Positions 53,573 to 61,196 of a DNA stretch of 64,000 nucleotides are shown here, piece after piece. The stretch is from Pseudonocardia sp. DSM 110487 (GTDB lineage Bacteria; Actinomycetota; Actinomycetes; Mycobacteriales; Pseudonocardiaceae): positions 4,898,001 to 4,962,000 of the forward strand of contig NZ_CP080521.1 of the NCBI RefSeq assembly GCF_019468565.1, given 5' to 3'. The notes beneath the pieces were generated by a model. That model ran no database searches, was not told where the DNA came from, and worked only from the letters and a program-made list of their open reading frames with translations. Made by a program: the position numbers and the translations under genes. How positions within the stretch are numbered: the first letter of the stretch is position 1; every line of letters starts with the position of its first letter.

Positions 53573-54343
53573 ATGTCCACCCTGGAGATCAAGGACCTGC
53601 ACGTCTCGGTCGCGACCGACGACGGTGCCAAGGAGATCCTGAAGGGCGTCGACCTCAGGGTCAGCACCGGCGAGACGCACGCGATCATGGGACCCAACGG
53701 GTCCGGCAAGTCCACGCTCGCCTACGCCATCGCCGGCCACCCGAAGTACGAGATCACCTCGGGCACCGTCACGCTCGACGGTCAGGACCTATTGGCCCTC
53801 ACCGTCGACGAGCGCGCCCGCGCGGGCCTCTTCCTCGCCATGCAGTACCCGGTCGAGGTGCCCGGCGTGTCGATGTCCAACTTCCTGCGGTCGGCCGCCA
53901 CCGCCGTCCGCGGCGAGGCGCCGAAGCTGCGCACCTGGGTCAAGGAGGTCAAGGGCGCGATGAGCGACCTCGACATCGACCCGGACTTCGCCGAGCGCTC
54001 GGTCAACGAGGGCTTCTCCGGCGGCGAGAAGAAGCGCCACGAGGTGCTGCAGCTCGCGCTGCTGAAGCCGAAGTTCGCCATCCTCGACGAGACCGACTCC
54101 GGCCTCGACGTCGACGCGCTGCGCGTCGTGTCCGAGGGCGTGAACCGCTACAGCGAGGGCAGCGACACCGGCGTGCTGCTGATCACGCACTACACCCGGA
54201 TCCTGCAGCACATCCGCCCCGACCGCGTGCACGTGTTCGCAGGCGGCCGGGTCGTCGAGTCCGGCGGCCCCGAGCTCGCCGACGAGCTCGAGCGCAGCGG
54301 GTACGTGCGGTTCACGGGCGGGAAGGCCGAGGCGGCGGTCTGA
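53573..54343 (+). CDS. sufC: Fe-S cluster assembly ATPase SufC
   Basis: The ABC-type ATPase of the SufBCD complex (256 residues, cytosolic). Walker A is IMGPNGSGKSTLA and the signature region is GFSGGEKKRHEVLQLALLKP. Walker B with the SufC-specific sequence is FAILDETDSGLDVDALR, and the H-loop is LLITHYTRIL. The ATG follows GGAG. The stop shares a base with the ATG of sufS (TGATG). Confidence 0.97.
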   Translation: MSTLEIKDLHVSVATDDGAKEILKGVDLRVSTGETHAIMGPNGSGKSTLAYAIAGHPKYEITSGTVTLDGQDLLALTVDERARAGLFLAMQYPVEVPGVSMSNFLRSAATAVRGEAPKLRTWVKEVKGAMSDLDIDPDFAERSVNEGFSGGEKKRHEVLQLALLKPKFAILDETDSGLDVDALRVVSEGVNRYSEGSDTGVLLITHYTRILQHIRPDRVHVFAGGRVVESGGPELADELERSGYVRFTGGKAEAAV

Positions 54344-55635
54344 TGACCGCTCTCGAGGCCCCCGATCTGGCGGGGCTGGACATCGGGAAGATCCGGGCGG
54401 ACTTCCCGATCCTCACCCGCACCGTCCGCGACGGGAGGCCACTGGTCTACCTCGACTCGGGGGCCACCTCGCAGCGGCCGCGACAGGTGCTCGACGCCGA
54501 GCGGGCGTTCCTCGAGCAGCACAACGCGGCCGTCCACCGTGGCGCCCACCAGCTCGCCGAGGAGGCCACCGACGCCTACGAGTCGGCGAGGGCGCGGATC
54601 GCCGCGTTCGTCGGCGCCGACCCAGGCGAGGTGGTGTTCACCAAGAACGCCACCGAGGCGATCAACCTCGTCGCCTACGCGATGAGCAACTCGTCGGTGC
54701 GCACCGGGCTCGGCCCCGAGACCGAGCGGTTCGCGCTCGGCCCCGGCGACGAGATCGTGATCACCGAGCTGGAGCACCACGCCAACCTGGTGCCGTGGCA
54801 GGAGCTCTGCCGCCGCACCGGTGCCACGCTGCGGTGGTACGCGGTCGACGACGATGGCAGGCTCGACCTCGACTCGATCGAGCTGTCCGAGCGCACGAAG
54901 CTGGTGGCGTTCGCCCACCAGTCCAACGTGCTCGGCACGATCCTGCCGGTGGCGGAGCTGGTGCGGCGGGCGCAGGCGGTCGGTGCGCTCACTCTGCTCG
55001 ACGCGTGCCAGTCCGTGCCGCACATGCCGGTGCACCTGACGAACCTGGGCATCGACTTCGCCGCCTTCTCCGGGCACAAGATGCTCGGCCCGTCCGGCAT
55101 CGGCGTGCTGTACGGCCGCGCGGAGCTCCTTGCCGCGATGCCGCCATTCCTCACCGGCGGGTCGATGATCGAGCTGGTGCGGATGGAGGGCTCCACCTAC
55201 GCGCCGCCGCCGCAGCGGTTCGAGGCGGGCGTGCCGATGACGTCGCAGGCCGTGGGCCTGGGTGCCGCGGTGGACTACCTGTCGGGCATCGGCATGGGCC
55301 GGATGCACGCCCACGAGTTGCAGCTCGCCCAGGCCGCCCTCGACGGCCTCGCCGAGGTGCCCGGCGTGCGGATCATCGGGCCCCGGTCGCTGGAACAGCG
55401 CGGCGGCACCGTGGCGTTCGTCGTCGAGGGGGTGCACGCCCACGACGCCGGCCAGGTGCTCGACGACCGCGGGGTCGCCGTCCGGGTGGGACACCACTGC
55501 GCGTGGCCGCTGCACCGGCGCTTCGGCGTGGCGGCCACCGTGCGGGCGTCGTTCGCGGTGTACAACACCCCCGATGAGGTCGGCGCGCTGATCGACGGCG
55601 TGCGCGCGGCCCGCGAGTTCTTCGGGGTGAGCTGA
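54343..55635 (+). CDS. sufS: Cysteine desulfurase SufS
   Basis: A class V PLP enzyme that takes sulfur from cysteine and hands it to SufU (430 residues). The PLP lysine lies in FAAFSGHKMLGPSGIGVLYG, the PLP-binding histidine in ELEHHANLVPW, and the catalytic cysteine in VRVGHHCAWPLHRRFGV with the SufS-type short loop. It is coupled to sufC by TGATG and followed 4 bases later by sufU. Confidence 0.97.
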   Translation: MTALEAPDLAGLDIGKIRADFPILTRTVRDGRPLVYLDSGATSQRPRQVLDAERAFLEQHNAAVHRGAHQLAEEATDAYESARARIAAFVGADPGEVVFTKNATEAINLVAYAMSNSSVRTGLGPETERFALGPGDEIVITELEHHANLVPWQELCRRTGATLRWYAVDDDGRLDLDSIELSERTKLVAFAHQSNVLGTILPVAELVRRAQAVGALTLLDACQSVPHMPVHLTNLGIDFAAFSGHKMLGPSGIGVLYGRAELLAAMPPFLTGGSMIELVRMEGSTYAPPPQRFEAGVPMTSQAVGLGAAVDYLSGIGMGRMHAHELQLAQAALDGLAEVPGVRIIGPRSLEQRGGTVAFVVEGVHAHDAGQVLDDRGVAVRVGHHCAWPLHRRFGVAATVRASFAVYNTPDEVGALIDGVRAAREFFGVS

Positions 55636-55639
55636 CGCT

Positions 55640-56125
55640 ATGCAGCTGGAACAGATGTACCAGGAGATCATCCTGGACCATTACCGGTCACCGCACGGTG
55701 CCGGCCTGCGCGAACCGTTCGACGCCGAGTCGTTCCAGATCAACCCGACCTGCGGCGACGAGATCACGCTTCGGGTCAAGCTGGACGGCGAGAAGATCGC
55801 CGACGTCTCGTACGAGACCCTCGGCTGCTCGATCAGCCAGGCCTCGGCGTCGGTGCTCACCGACCTCGTGGTCGGCCGGTCGGTCGAGGAGTCCCGCGAC
55901 GTGCTCGCCGCGTTCCAGGAGATGGCGCAGGGCCGCGGCCAGGTCGAGCCCGACGAGGACGTGCTCGGCGACGGCGTCGCGTTCGCAGGCGTGGCCCGCT
56001 ACCCGGCGCGCGTGAAGTGCGCGCTGCTCGGGTGGATGGCGTTCAAGGACGCAGTCGCCCGTGCCGAGACCGGTCCCGCGAACGGCACGGCGGGTACCGT
56101 CGTGGCGGAGGAGGCAACCACATGA
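55640..56125 (+). CDS. sufU: Zinc-dependent sulfurtransferase SufU
   Basis: An IscU-like protein that accepts persulfide sulfur from SufS in Gram-positive-type SUF systems (161 residues). The zinc ligands are in QINPTCGDEITLRV, TLGCSISQASASVLTD and RVKCALLGWM. The C-terminal 20 residues (ARAETGPANGTAGTVVAEEA) are variable. The ATG is 4 bases after the sufS stop, and its stop overlaps the sufT ATG (ATGA). Confidence 0.95.
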   Translation: MQLEQMYQEIILDHYRSPHGAGLREPFDAESFQINPTCGDEITLRVKLDGEKIADVSYETLGCSISQASASVLTDLVVGRSVEESRDVLAAFQEMAQGRGQVEPDEDVLGDGVAFAGVARYPARVKCALLGWMAFKDAVARAETGPANGTAGTVVAEEATT

Positions 56126-56499
56126 GCGAGACGGAAGAGGTCGTGCGTGGCGCGGCCGGGATGCCCGAGCCGCCCCCGTCGTCGGACGCGGTGTCGATCG
56201 ACGACCTGGAGGAGGCCATGAAGGACGTGGTCGACCCCGAGCTCGGCATCAATGTCGTCGACCTCGGGCTCGTCTACGGCATCCAGGCCGAGAACGGCGT
56301 CGCCACCATCGACATGACGCTCACGTCGGCGGCCTGCCCGCTGACCGACGTCATCGAGGAGCAGGCAAGGGGCGCTCTCATCGGGCCCGGCCTCGTGGAC
56401 GACATCAAGATCAACTGGGTCTGGATGCCGCCATGGGGCCCCGACAAGATCACCGACGAGGGCCGGGAACAACTCCGCGCCCTGGGTTTCCGGGTATAG
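56122..56499 (+). CDS. sufT: SufT-type DUF59/MIP18 Fe-S assembly factor
   Basis: A small DUF59 (MIP18) protein of 125 residues that helps mature Fe-S proteins. The core motifs are VVDPELGINVVDLGLVYGI and IDMTLTSAACPLTDVIEEQ, with the conserved cysteine in the latter, and VWMPPWGPDKITDEGREQL near the end. The first 20 residues are a variable tail. It is the last gene of sufRBDCSUT and corresponds to Rv1466 in M. tuberculosis. A very long palindrome follows it. Confidence 0.92.
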   Translation: MSETEEVVRGAAGMPEPPPSSDAVSIDDLEEAMKDVVDPELGINVVDLGLVYGIQAENGVATIDMTLTSAACPLTDVIEEQARGALIGPGLVDDIKINWVWMPPWGPDKITDEGREQLRALGFRV

Positions 56500-56505
56500 G
56501 CGTCA

Positions 56506-56575
56506 ACTTCACACACGCAGTCCCCGCTTCACACAGGGCCGGCCCTGTGTGAAGCGGGGACTCGGTGTGTGAAGT
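56506..56575. terminator. 35-bp palindrome after the suf operon
   Basis: Arms 56506-56540 and 56541-56575 pair over 33 of 35 positions with essentially no loop; the two mismatches are adjacent (56517-56518 against 56563-56564). The centre is GGGCCGGCCC. It lies between sufT and the convergent racemase gene and so can act as a bidirectional terminator. Its length is far beyond that of a normal terminator and hints at a repeat family. Confidence 0.6.
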
Positions 56576-56583
56576 CGGGCTGA

Positions 56584-57270
56584 TCATGCTGCCAGGGCGC
56601 GCTCGGCGGCCGCCAGGGCGTGGGTTCGGGCCGTCGCGATCAGCGGCACCTTGGCGGTCATGACCGCCAGCTCCAGTTCCGTGCATGCCAAGGCCACTGC
56701 CTGCGCCCCGTCTGCGGCGAGACCTTCCACGGCGGCCAGCAGCTCGGCCTGGGACTCCGGGCGCACCTCGCCCACCGTGAGCTCGTCGAAGATGATCTCG
56801 TCGAGCCGCGCCCTGGTGGGCGCGTCGGGCACGACCGTGCCGATGCCGTGGCGGGCCAGCCGCTCGGTGTAGAAGCCGTCCGTCAGGACCGGGCTCGCGC
56901 CGAGCAGGCCGATCTGCCGCGCGCCCAGCCGCGTCGCCTCATGGCCCACCGCGTCGGCGATGTGCAGGAACGGGACCGGTATCGCGTCCTCGATCGCGCC
57001 CGCCGCCTTGTGCATGAGGTTGGTGGCGAGCACCACCAGCTGCGCGCCCGCCCCGGCGAGGCCCGCCGCGCTCGTCGCCATGATCTTCCCGGCCCGCTCC
57101 CAGTCGCCGTCGATCTGGCACTGCCGGATCTCGGCGAAGTCGAGCGAGTGCACCAGCAGGTCGGCGCTGTGGTGCCCGCCCAGCCGCTCCTGCACCCGCT
57201 CGTTGATCACCCGGTAGTACTCGGCCGTCGAGTACCAGCTCATCCCGCCTATCACGCCGATTCGTCGCAT
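56584..57270 (-). CDS. Aspartate/glutamate racemase-family protein (YgeA-like)
   Basis: A 228-residue member of the Asp/Glu/hydantoin racemase superfamily closest to the broad-range amino acid racemase YgeA. The N-terminus MRRIGVIGGMSWYSTAEYY and the C-terminal catalytic motif VALACTELELAV are typical. The first catalytic region reads VVLATNLMHKAAG. I recall a cysteine before TNTMHK in YgeA, replaced here by alanine, so racemisation by the two-base mechanism may be lost or changed. The ATG at 57270 is 76 bases from the divergent LysR gene. Confidence 0.82.
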   Translation of the reverse strand: MRRIGVIGGMSWYSTAEYYRVINERVQERLGGHHSADLLVHSLDFAEIRQCQIDGDWERAGKIMATSAAGLAGAGAQLVVLATNLMHKAAGAIEDAIPVPFLHIADAVGHEATRLGARQIGLLGASPVLTDGFYTERLARHGIGTVVPDAPTRARLDEIIFDELTVGEVRPESQAELLAAVEGLAADGAQAVALACTELELAVMTAKVPLIATARTHALAAAERALAA

Positions 57271-57295
57271 GCGCTCATCGTGCGGCGGCGGGCAC

Positions 57296-57346
57296 GCCAT
57301 AGGAAGCCGTGTTCTCCTTGGAGCATCCATCGGCCATGCTTATGGC
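57296..57346. promoter_or_regulatory. Candidate operator between racemase and LysR genes
   Basis: Half-sites GCCATA (57296-57301) and TATGGC (57341-57346) form an inverted pair 39 bases apart in the divergent region. Paired sites at this distance would suit a LysR tetramer, but the match is short and may be chance. Confidence 0.3.
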
Positions 57347-58204
57347 GTGGATCCCAGGCGATTGCTCACCTTCCGTGCGGTCGTACGCGTGGGCTCGATC
57401 AGCGCGGGTGCCCGTGAGCTGGGCTGGACGCAGCCCGCGGTGAGCCAGCAGCTCGCCGCGCTCGAGCGCGAGGCGGGCACGCCGCTCCTGGTGCGCGGTC
57501 CGACCGGCGTCGTCCCGACCGAGGCGGGGGCGGCCGTGCTCCGGCACGCGGACGCGGTGGACGCGGCCCTGCGGTCGGCCCGCGAGGAGGTCGATGAGCT
57601 GGTCGGGCTGGGTGTGGGGACGGTCCGGATGGCGGCGTTTCCCTCCGCTGGAGCGGTCGTCGTGCCCGCAATCGCCGCTGAGTTGCGCGCATGCGCTCCT
57701 GGCGTACAGCTGCGTGTGGAGGAGGCCGAGCCGCCGGAGGCCGCCGCGCTCGTGCGATCCAACGCGGTGCATCTCGCGCTCGCATTCCGCTACCCGGGGC
57801 AGGCCGCGGAGCCGGATCTCGCGTGGCATCCGCTCGGGACGGACCCGGTGCGGATCGTGCTCCCCGCCGCCCATCCCGGCGTCGAGAACCTCGCCGCGCT
57901 ACGCGACGAGGTGTGGGTCGCCGGGTGCGAGCGCTGCCGCGCGAACCTCCTCGCGGCCAGCGCGGCCGCCGGCTTCACCCCGGACATCCGGCACGTCACC
58001 GACGACTACGTCGCGGTGCAGGCGCTCGTCGCCCGCGGGGTGGCCGTGTCACTCCTGCCGGAGATGGCGCTGCGCGCCGCCACCGTCGACGGCGTGCGCG
58101 CCCACTCCGACCCCGCGCTCGCCCCGCGGACGGTGGGCGTGCTCCACCGCCCGGGGGTCGAGTGGGTGCCCGCGGTCGCGGCGGTGCTGGCGGCGCTCCG
58201 GTGA
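57347..58204 (+). CDS. LysR-family transcriptional regulator
   Basis: A 285-residue LysR regulator. The winged helix-turn-helix is at residues 1-60 (LLTFRAVVRVGSISAGAREL, TQPAVSQQLAALEREAG). The effector domain starts near residue 90 (GLGVGTVRMAAFPSAGAVVV). The GTG at 57347 gives the standard N-terminus; the open frame upstream is not part of the family. It is divergent from the racemase gene and probably controls it. Two cysteines in VAGCERCRANLL are unusual for the effector domain. Confidence 0.9.
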   Translation: MDPRRLLTFRAVVRVGSISAGARELGWTQPAVSQQLAALEREAGTPLLVRGPTGVVPTEAGAAVLRHADAVDAALRSAREEVDELVGLGVGTVRMAAFPSAGAVVVPAIAAELRACAPGVQLRVEEAEPPEAAALVRSNAVHLALAFRYPGQAAEPDLAWHPLGTDPVRIVLPAAHPGVENLAALRDEVWVAGCERCRANLLAASAAAGFTPDIRHVTDDYVAVQALVARGVAVSLLPEMALRAATVDGVRAHSDPALAPRTVGVLHRPGVEWVPAVAAVLAALR

Positions 58205-58239
58205 GCTGTCCGGGCGGCCTCTCGTGGGGCGACGGGCGC

Positions 58240-58719
58240 TCAGGGTTCCGGCGACCGCGGAGGTCGGGCGCCAGCGGTGGGGCAGATCATGAGCCATGCG
58301 AGGGCTGGGACGGGGTAGAGCAGCAAGAACAGGTTCGGGGCCCACCACGTGATGTCGAACTCCCCGCGCAACGCCCAGTACGCGAGCGCCATCAGCCCGG
58401 CCGTCGCGGTGAGGGTGAGCGAGACGAGCATCAACGGGTGCCACGCCCGTGAGCCGCACCGCCGGAGCGCGACAGCGGCGATCCCGGTGGCGCTGACCAG
58501 GAGGTCGAGCGGGAGGAACGACCAGTTCCAGGCGATCACCCGTGGATCGTGGTGGTCGGCGAAGAGCACCTCGTCCGGCAGGAGCCGCAGGGCCGTGACC
58601 GTCCAGTAGGCGAGGAACCCGAGGTCGGTGACGATCATCGCAGTCTCGATGGCCCGCAGCGGTGCCGGCGTGCGGGCCCGGTGGGGATGCCGTGCTCGAA
58701 GGGCCGTCGGGCGAGTCAC
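58240..58719 (-). CDS. DUF5360-like membrane protein
   Basis: A small membrane protein with four predicted spans (around MIVTDLGFLAYWTVTALRLL, WSFLPLDLLVSATGIAAVAL, PLMLVSLTLTATAGLMALAY and NLFLLLYPVPALAWLMI). It resembles the YvaD/DUF5360 family of unknown function. The GTG at 58719 gives 159 residues; an ATG at 58638 starts just at the first span and is a good alternative. It is divergent from the TetR gene across a perfect palindrome and is the likely TetR target. Confidence 0.7.
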   Translation of the reverse strand: MTRPTALRARHPHRARTPAPLRAIETAMIVTDLGFLAYWTVTALRLLPDEVLFADHHDPRVIAWNWSFLPLDLLVSATGIAAVALRRCGSRAWHPLMLVSLTLTATAGLMALAYWALRGEFDITWWAPNLFLLLYPVPALAWLMICPTAGARPPRSPEP

Positions 58720-58742
58720 GGAGCGTCGCAGGCTCGTTTTTG

Positions 58743-58758
58743 CATCACAGCTGTGATG
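58743..58758. promoter_or_regulatory. Candidate TetR operator
   Basis: CATCACAGCTGTGATG is a perfect 16-bp palindrome in the 67-base divergent region between the membrane protein and TetR genes. Its position would allow repression of both. A TetR protein encoded next door makes it the likely binding site. Confidence 0.6.
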
Positions 58759-58786
58759 TTACCGGGAGTGGCCGTATTGTCGGACC

Positions 58787-59470
58787 GTGCCTCGAGTCGT
58801 GGACCACGCGCAGCGCCGCACCGACCTGGCGCGCGCCGCGTGCGCGGTGATCGCCAGGAGTGGCGTGGACGGAGCCACGATGCGCGCGGTCGCCGCGGAG
58901 GCGGGGTGCACCACAGGCATGGTGAGGCACTACTACGCGGATCGGCAGGAGCTCGTCGTCGCAGCGCTCGACGCCGCCACCGCGGCGGCGGGAGAACGGA
59001 TCCTGCTCCGGGAGCAGGACTCTCCTGACGACCTGCGCGGCGCGCTGGCGGAGTCACTACCCCTCGACACGCGACGCCAGGAGGAGTGGCGGGTGTGGAC
59101 GGCGTTCTGGGGCGCCGCGATGGGGGACGCGCGCCTTGGCGACGAACACCGGCGCCGCTACGACGCATGGCGCGCGGTGCTCGTCAGGCTGCTTCGACGG
59201 CGCGGGATCGCGCATGGGGCGGAGGTTGCGGAGTCGCTGATGGCAGGGGTCGACGGGATCGGCCTGCACGCGGCCCTCGACCCGCAGGCCTGGCCGGCCG
59301 AGCGCCAGCTCGCGCACCTCGACCGGCTGCTCGAGGCCGCGTTGACGCCCGGCCGGCCGGACCTCACGGGCCCGGCCACTTCTCACCCCTTGACGGCGCC
59401 CCCGAACGCGAAGGCCCCGCCGAGGCGGCGCGACAGCATCAGGTACAGCAGCAGCGCAGGCAGCGAGTAG
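58787..59470 (+). CDS. TetR-family transcriptional regulator
   Basis: A 227-residue TetR regulator. The helix-turn-helix is in RRTDLARAACAVIARSGVDG and RAVAAEAGCTTGMVRHYYAD. The C-terminal ligand domain resembles the TetR_C_6/BetI-like type (RRQEEWRVWTAFWGAAMGD, ESLMAGVDGIGLHAAL). The GTG at 58787 fits the domain start. The last 29 codons run into the convergent permease gene, an 88-base 3' overlap. That tail is arginine/serine-rich and not part of the family fold. Confidence 0.88.
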   Translation: MPRVVDHAQRRTDLARAACAVIARSGVDGATMRAVAAEAGCTTGMVRHYYADRQELVVAALDAATAAAGERILLREQDSPDDLRGALAESLPLDTRRQEEWRVWTAFWGAAMGDARLGDEHRRRYDAWRAVLVRLLRRRGIAHGAEVAESLMAGVDGIGLHAALDPQAWPAERQLAHLDRLLEAALTPGRPDLTGPATSHPLTAPPNAKAPPRRRDSIRYSSSAGSE

Positions 59471-60285
59471 ATCACCGAGTACGCCGCGAGCTGGCCGTAG
59501 ACGACCTGGCCGTACTGGCTGAAGAACGAGAAGATGCTGACCGACGCCGGCAGGTTGTCGTTGGACTGCAGCAGGATGAAGGGCACGAAGAAGTTGCCCC
59601 ACAGGTGGATGAACGTGTAGATCGCCACCACCGACATCCCCGGCCACATCAGCGGCAGCACGATCCGCCGTAGCGCCTGCATCGGGGCGGCGCCGTCGGT
59701 CCAGGCGGCCTCCTCCAGCTCGATCGGCACGGCGTCCATGAAGTTCTTCGTCAGCCAGATCGCGATCGGCAGCGAGGTGGTCGCCATGAACAGGATCGTG
59801 CCCATGTACGTGTCGATCAGGTCGACCTGCACGAACATGCCGTACACCGGCACCATGATCGCGGTGATCGGGAGGCCGGTCGTGAACAGGATCGTGAGCA
59901 GGAACGGCCGCTTGTACCGGGACTGGTAGCGCGAGAGCGGGTACGCCGCCAGCACCGAGGCCGCGATCGTGACGAGGGTGGCGGTGCCGCACAGGATGAA
60001 CCCGTTGAGCATCGGCCGGAACGTCGTGTCCTCGTCGAGGACGGCCCCGAAGTTGCCGAGCGACCAGGGATCCGGCCAAGTCACCGACAGGGTCGCCGAC
60101 TCGTTGAACGCGGCCAGCACCACCCACAGCAGCGGCACCACGAAGCAGGCCGCGATCAGCAGCAGGACGAGGTTGACGGTCAGCTTGCTCACCACGTGCG
60201 ACGAGCGACGGCGGCGCACGACCCGGTGCGCGCCGGCGCGGGCAGCCGCCGGGGGAGCGGTGAGCTCCGGGGTATCGGTGGTCAC
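59383..60285 (-). CDS. Carbohydrate ABC transporter permease, MalG type
   Basis: The second inner-membrane component (300 residues, six spans) of a sugar importer. The EAA loop is ELEEAAWTDGAAPMQALRRI followed by VLPLMWPG. The C-terminus GGAFAFGGAVKG is typical. The GTG at 60285 overlaps the stop of the MalF-type gene (GTGA). Its 3' end overlaps the convergent TetR gene by 88 bases. Confidence 0.92.
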   Translation of the reverse strand: MTTDTPELTAPPAAARAGAHRVVRRRRSSHVVSKLTVNLVLLLIAACFVVPLLWVVLAAFNESATLSVTWPDPWSLGNFGAVLDEDTTFRPMLNGFILCGTATLVTIAASVLAAYPLSRYQSRYKRPFLLTILFTTGLPITAIMVPVYGMFVQVDLIDTYMGTILFMATTSLPIAIWLTKNFMDAVPIELEEAAWTDGAAPMQALRRIVLPLMWPGMSVVAIYTFIHLWGNFFVPFILLQSNDNLPASVSIFSFFSQYGQVVYGQLAAYSVIYSLPALLLYLMLSRRLGGAFAFGGAVKG

Positions 60286-61196
60286 GACATGGACTCCCCG
60301 AGTCGCAGGGCACGCAGGTAGACCAGCGAGAAGACCCCGCCGATGAGCAGCAGGACCAGAGCCAGCGCGGTGCCGTAGCCGAGGTCGCCGAACTGGAACG
60401 CCTGCTGGTAGGCGTAGATCGGGAGCGTGGCGCTCTGGTTGCTCGGCCCGCCCCGGGTCATCGTCCAGATCAGGCCGAACACCGACAGCGTCTGCAGCGT
60501 GATGAGCATGAGGTTGGTCGCGATGGACCGCCGCACCATCGGCAGCGTCACCGAGAACAGCCGTCGCCACGTGCCGGCCCCGTCGACCCTCGCGGCTTCC
60601 TCGATCTCCTTCGGCACCTCCGAGAGTGCGGCCGAGTACACGAGCATGGAGAACGCGGTGCCGCGCCAGATGTTGGCAATCGAGACCGCGAGGATCGGCG
60701 CCGTGAAGAGCCAGTTCTGGGCCGGCAGGCCGACCGCGGTGAGCAGTCCGTTGAGCGATCCGCCGTCGCCGAGCAGCGCCGTCCACAGGTAACCAGCCAC
60801 CACCTCGGGCAGCACCCACGCCCCGATCACGATCGCGCTGACGATCGCGCGCACCACCCGGTGCCCGGAGCGCATGAGCAGCGCGAGCACCATCCCGAGC
60901 ACGTTCTGCCCGATGATCGCCGACATCACCGTGAACGCCACGGTGAGCAGCGCCGACTGGTGGAATTCGGCGCTGGTGAACGCCCGGGTGAAGTTGTCGA
61001 ACCCGACGAACTCGTACCCCGAGGCGCCGGTCAGCTTCATGTCCGTGAAGGCCGTCCAGATGCAGTACACCACCGGGTAGCCGAGGAACAGCACGAGCAG
61101 GACGACGGCCGGCGCCAGCGGCAGGCCACGCAGCAGGGACGCAGGCGCCGGGGCGCGGCGAGCGCCGCGCCCCGTGCCTGCGGTGAGCGTGCTCAC
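60282..61196 (-). CDS. Carbohydrate ABC transporter permease, MalF type
   Basis: The first permease of the sugar importer (304 residues). The first span (APAVVLLVLFLGYPVVYCIW) is followed by the FVGFDNFTRAFT segment and the EAA loop EIEEAARVDGAGTWRRLFSV. The GTG start overlaps the binding-protein stop. No ATPase gene is in the operon, so the importer probably uses a shared MsiK-like ATPase encoded elsewhere, as is common in actinobacteria. Confidence 0.92.
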   Translation of the reverse strand: MSTLTAGTGRGARRAPAPASLLRGLPLAPAVVLLVLFLGYPVVYCIWTAFTDMKLTGASGYEFVGFDNFTRAFTSAEFHQSALLTVAFTVMSAIIGQNVLGMVLALLMRSGHRVVRAIVSAIVIGAWVLPEVVAGYLWTALLGDGGSLNGLLTAVGLPAQNWLFTAPILAVSIANIWRGTAFSMLVYSAALSEVPKEIEEAARVDGAGTWRRLFSVTLPMVRRSIATNLMLITLQTLSVFGLIWTMTRGGPSNQSATLPIYAYQQAFQFGDLGYGTALALVLLLIGGVFSLVYLRALRLGESMS

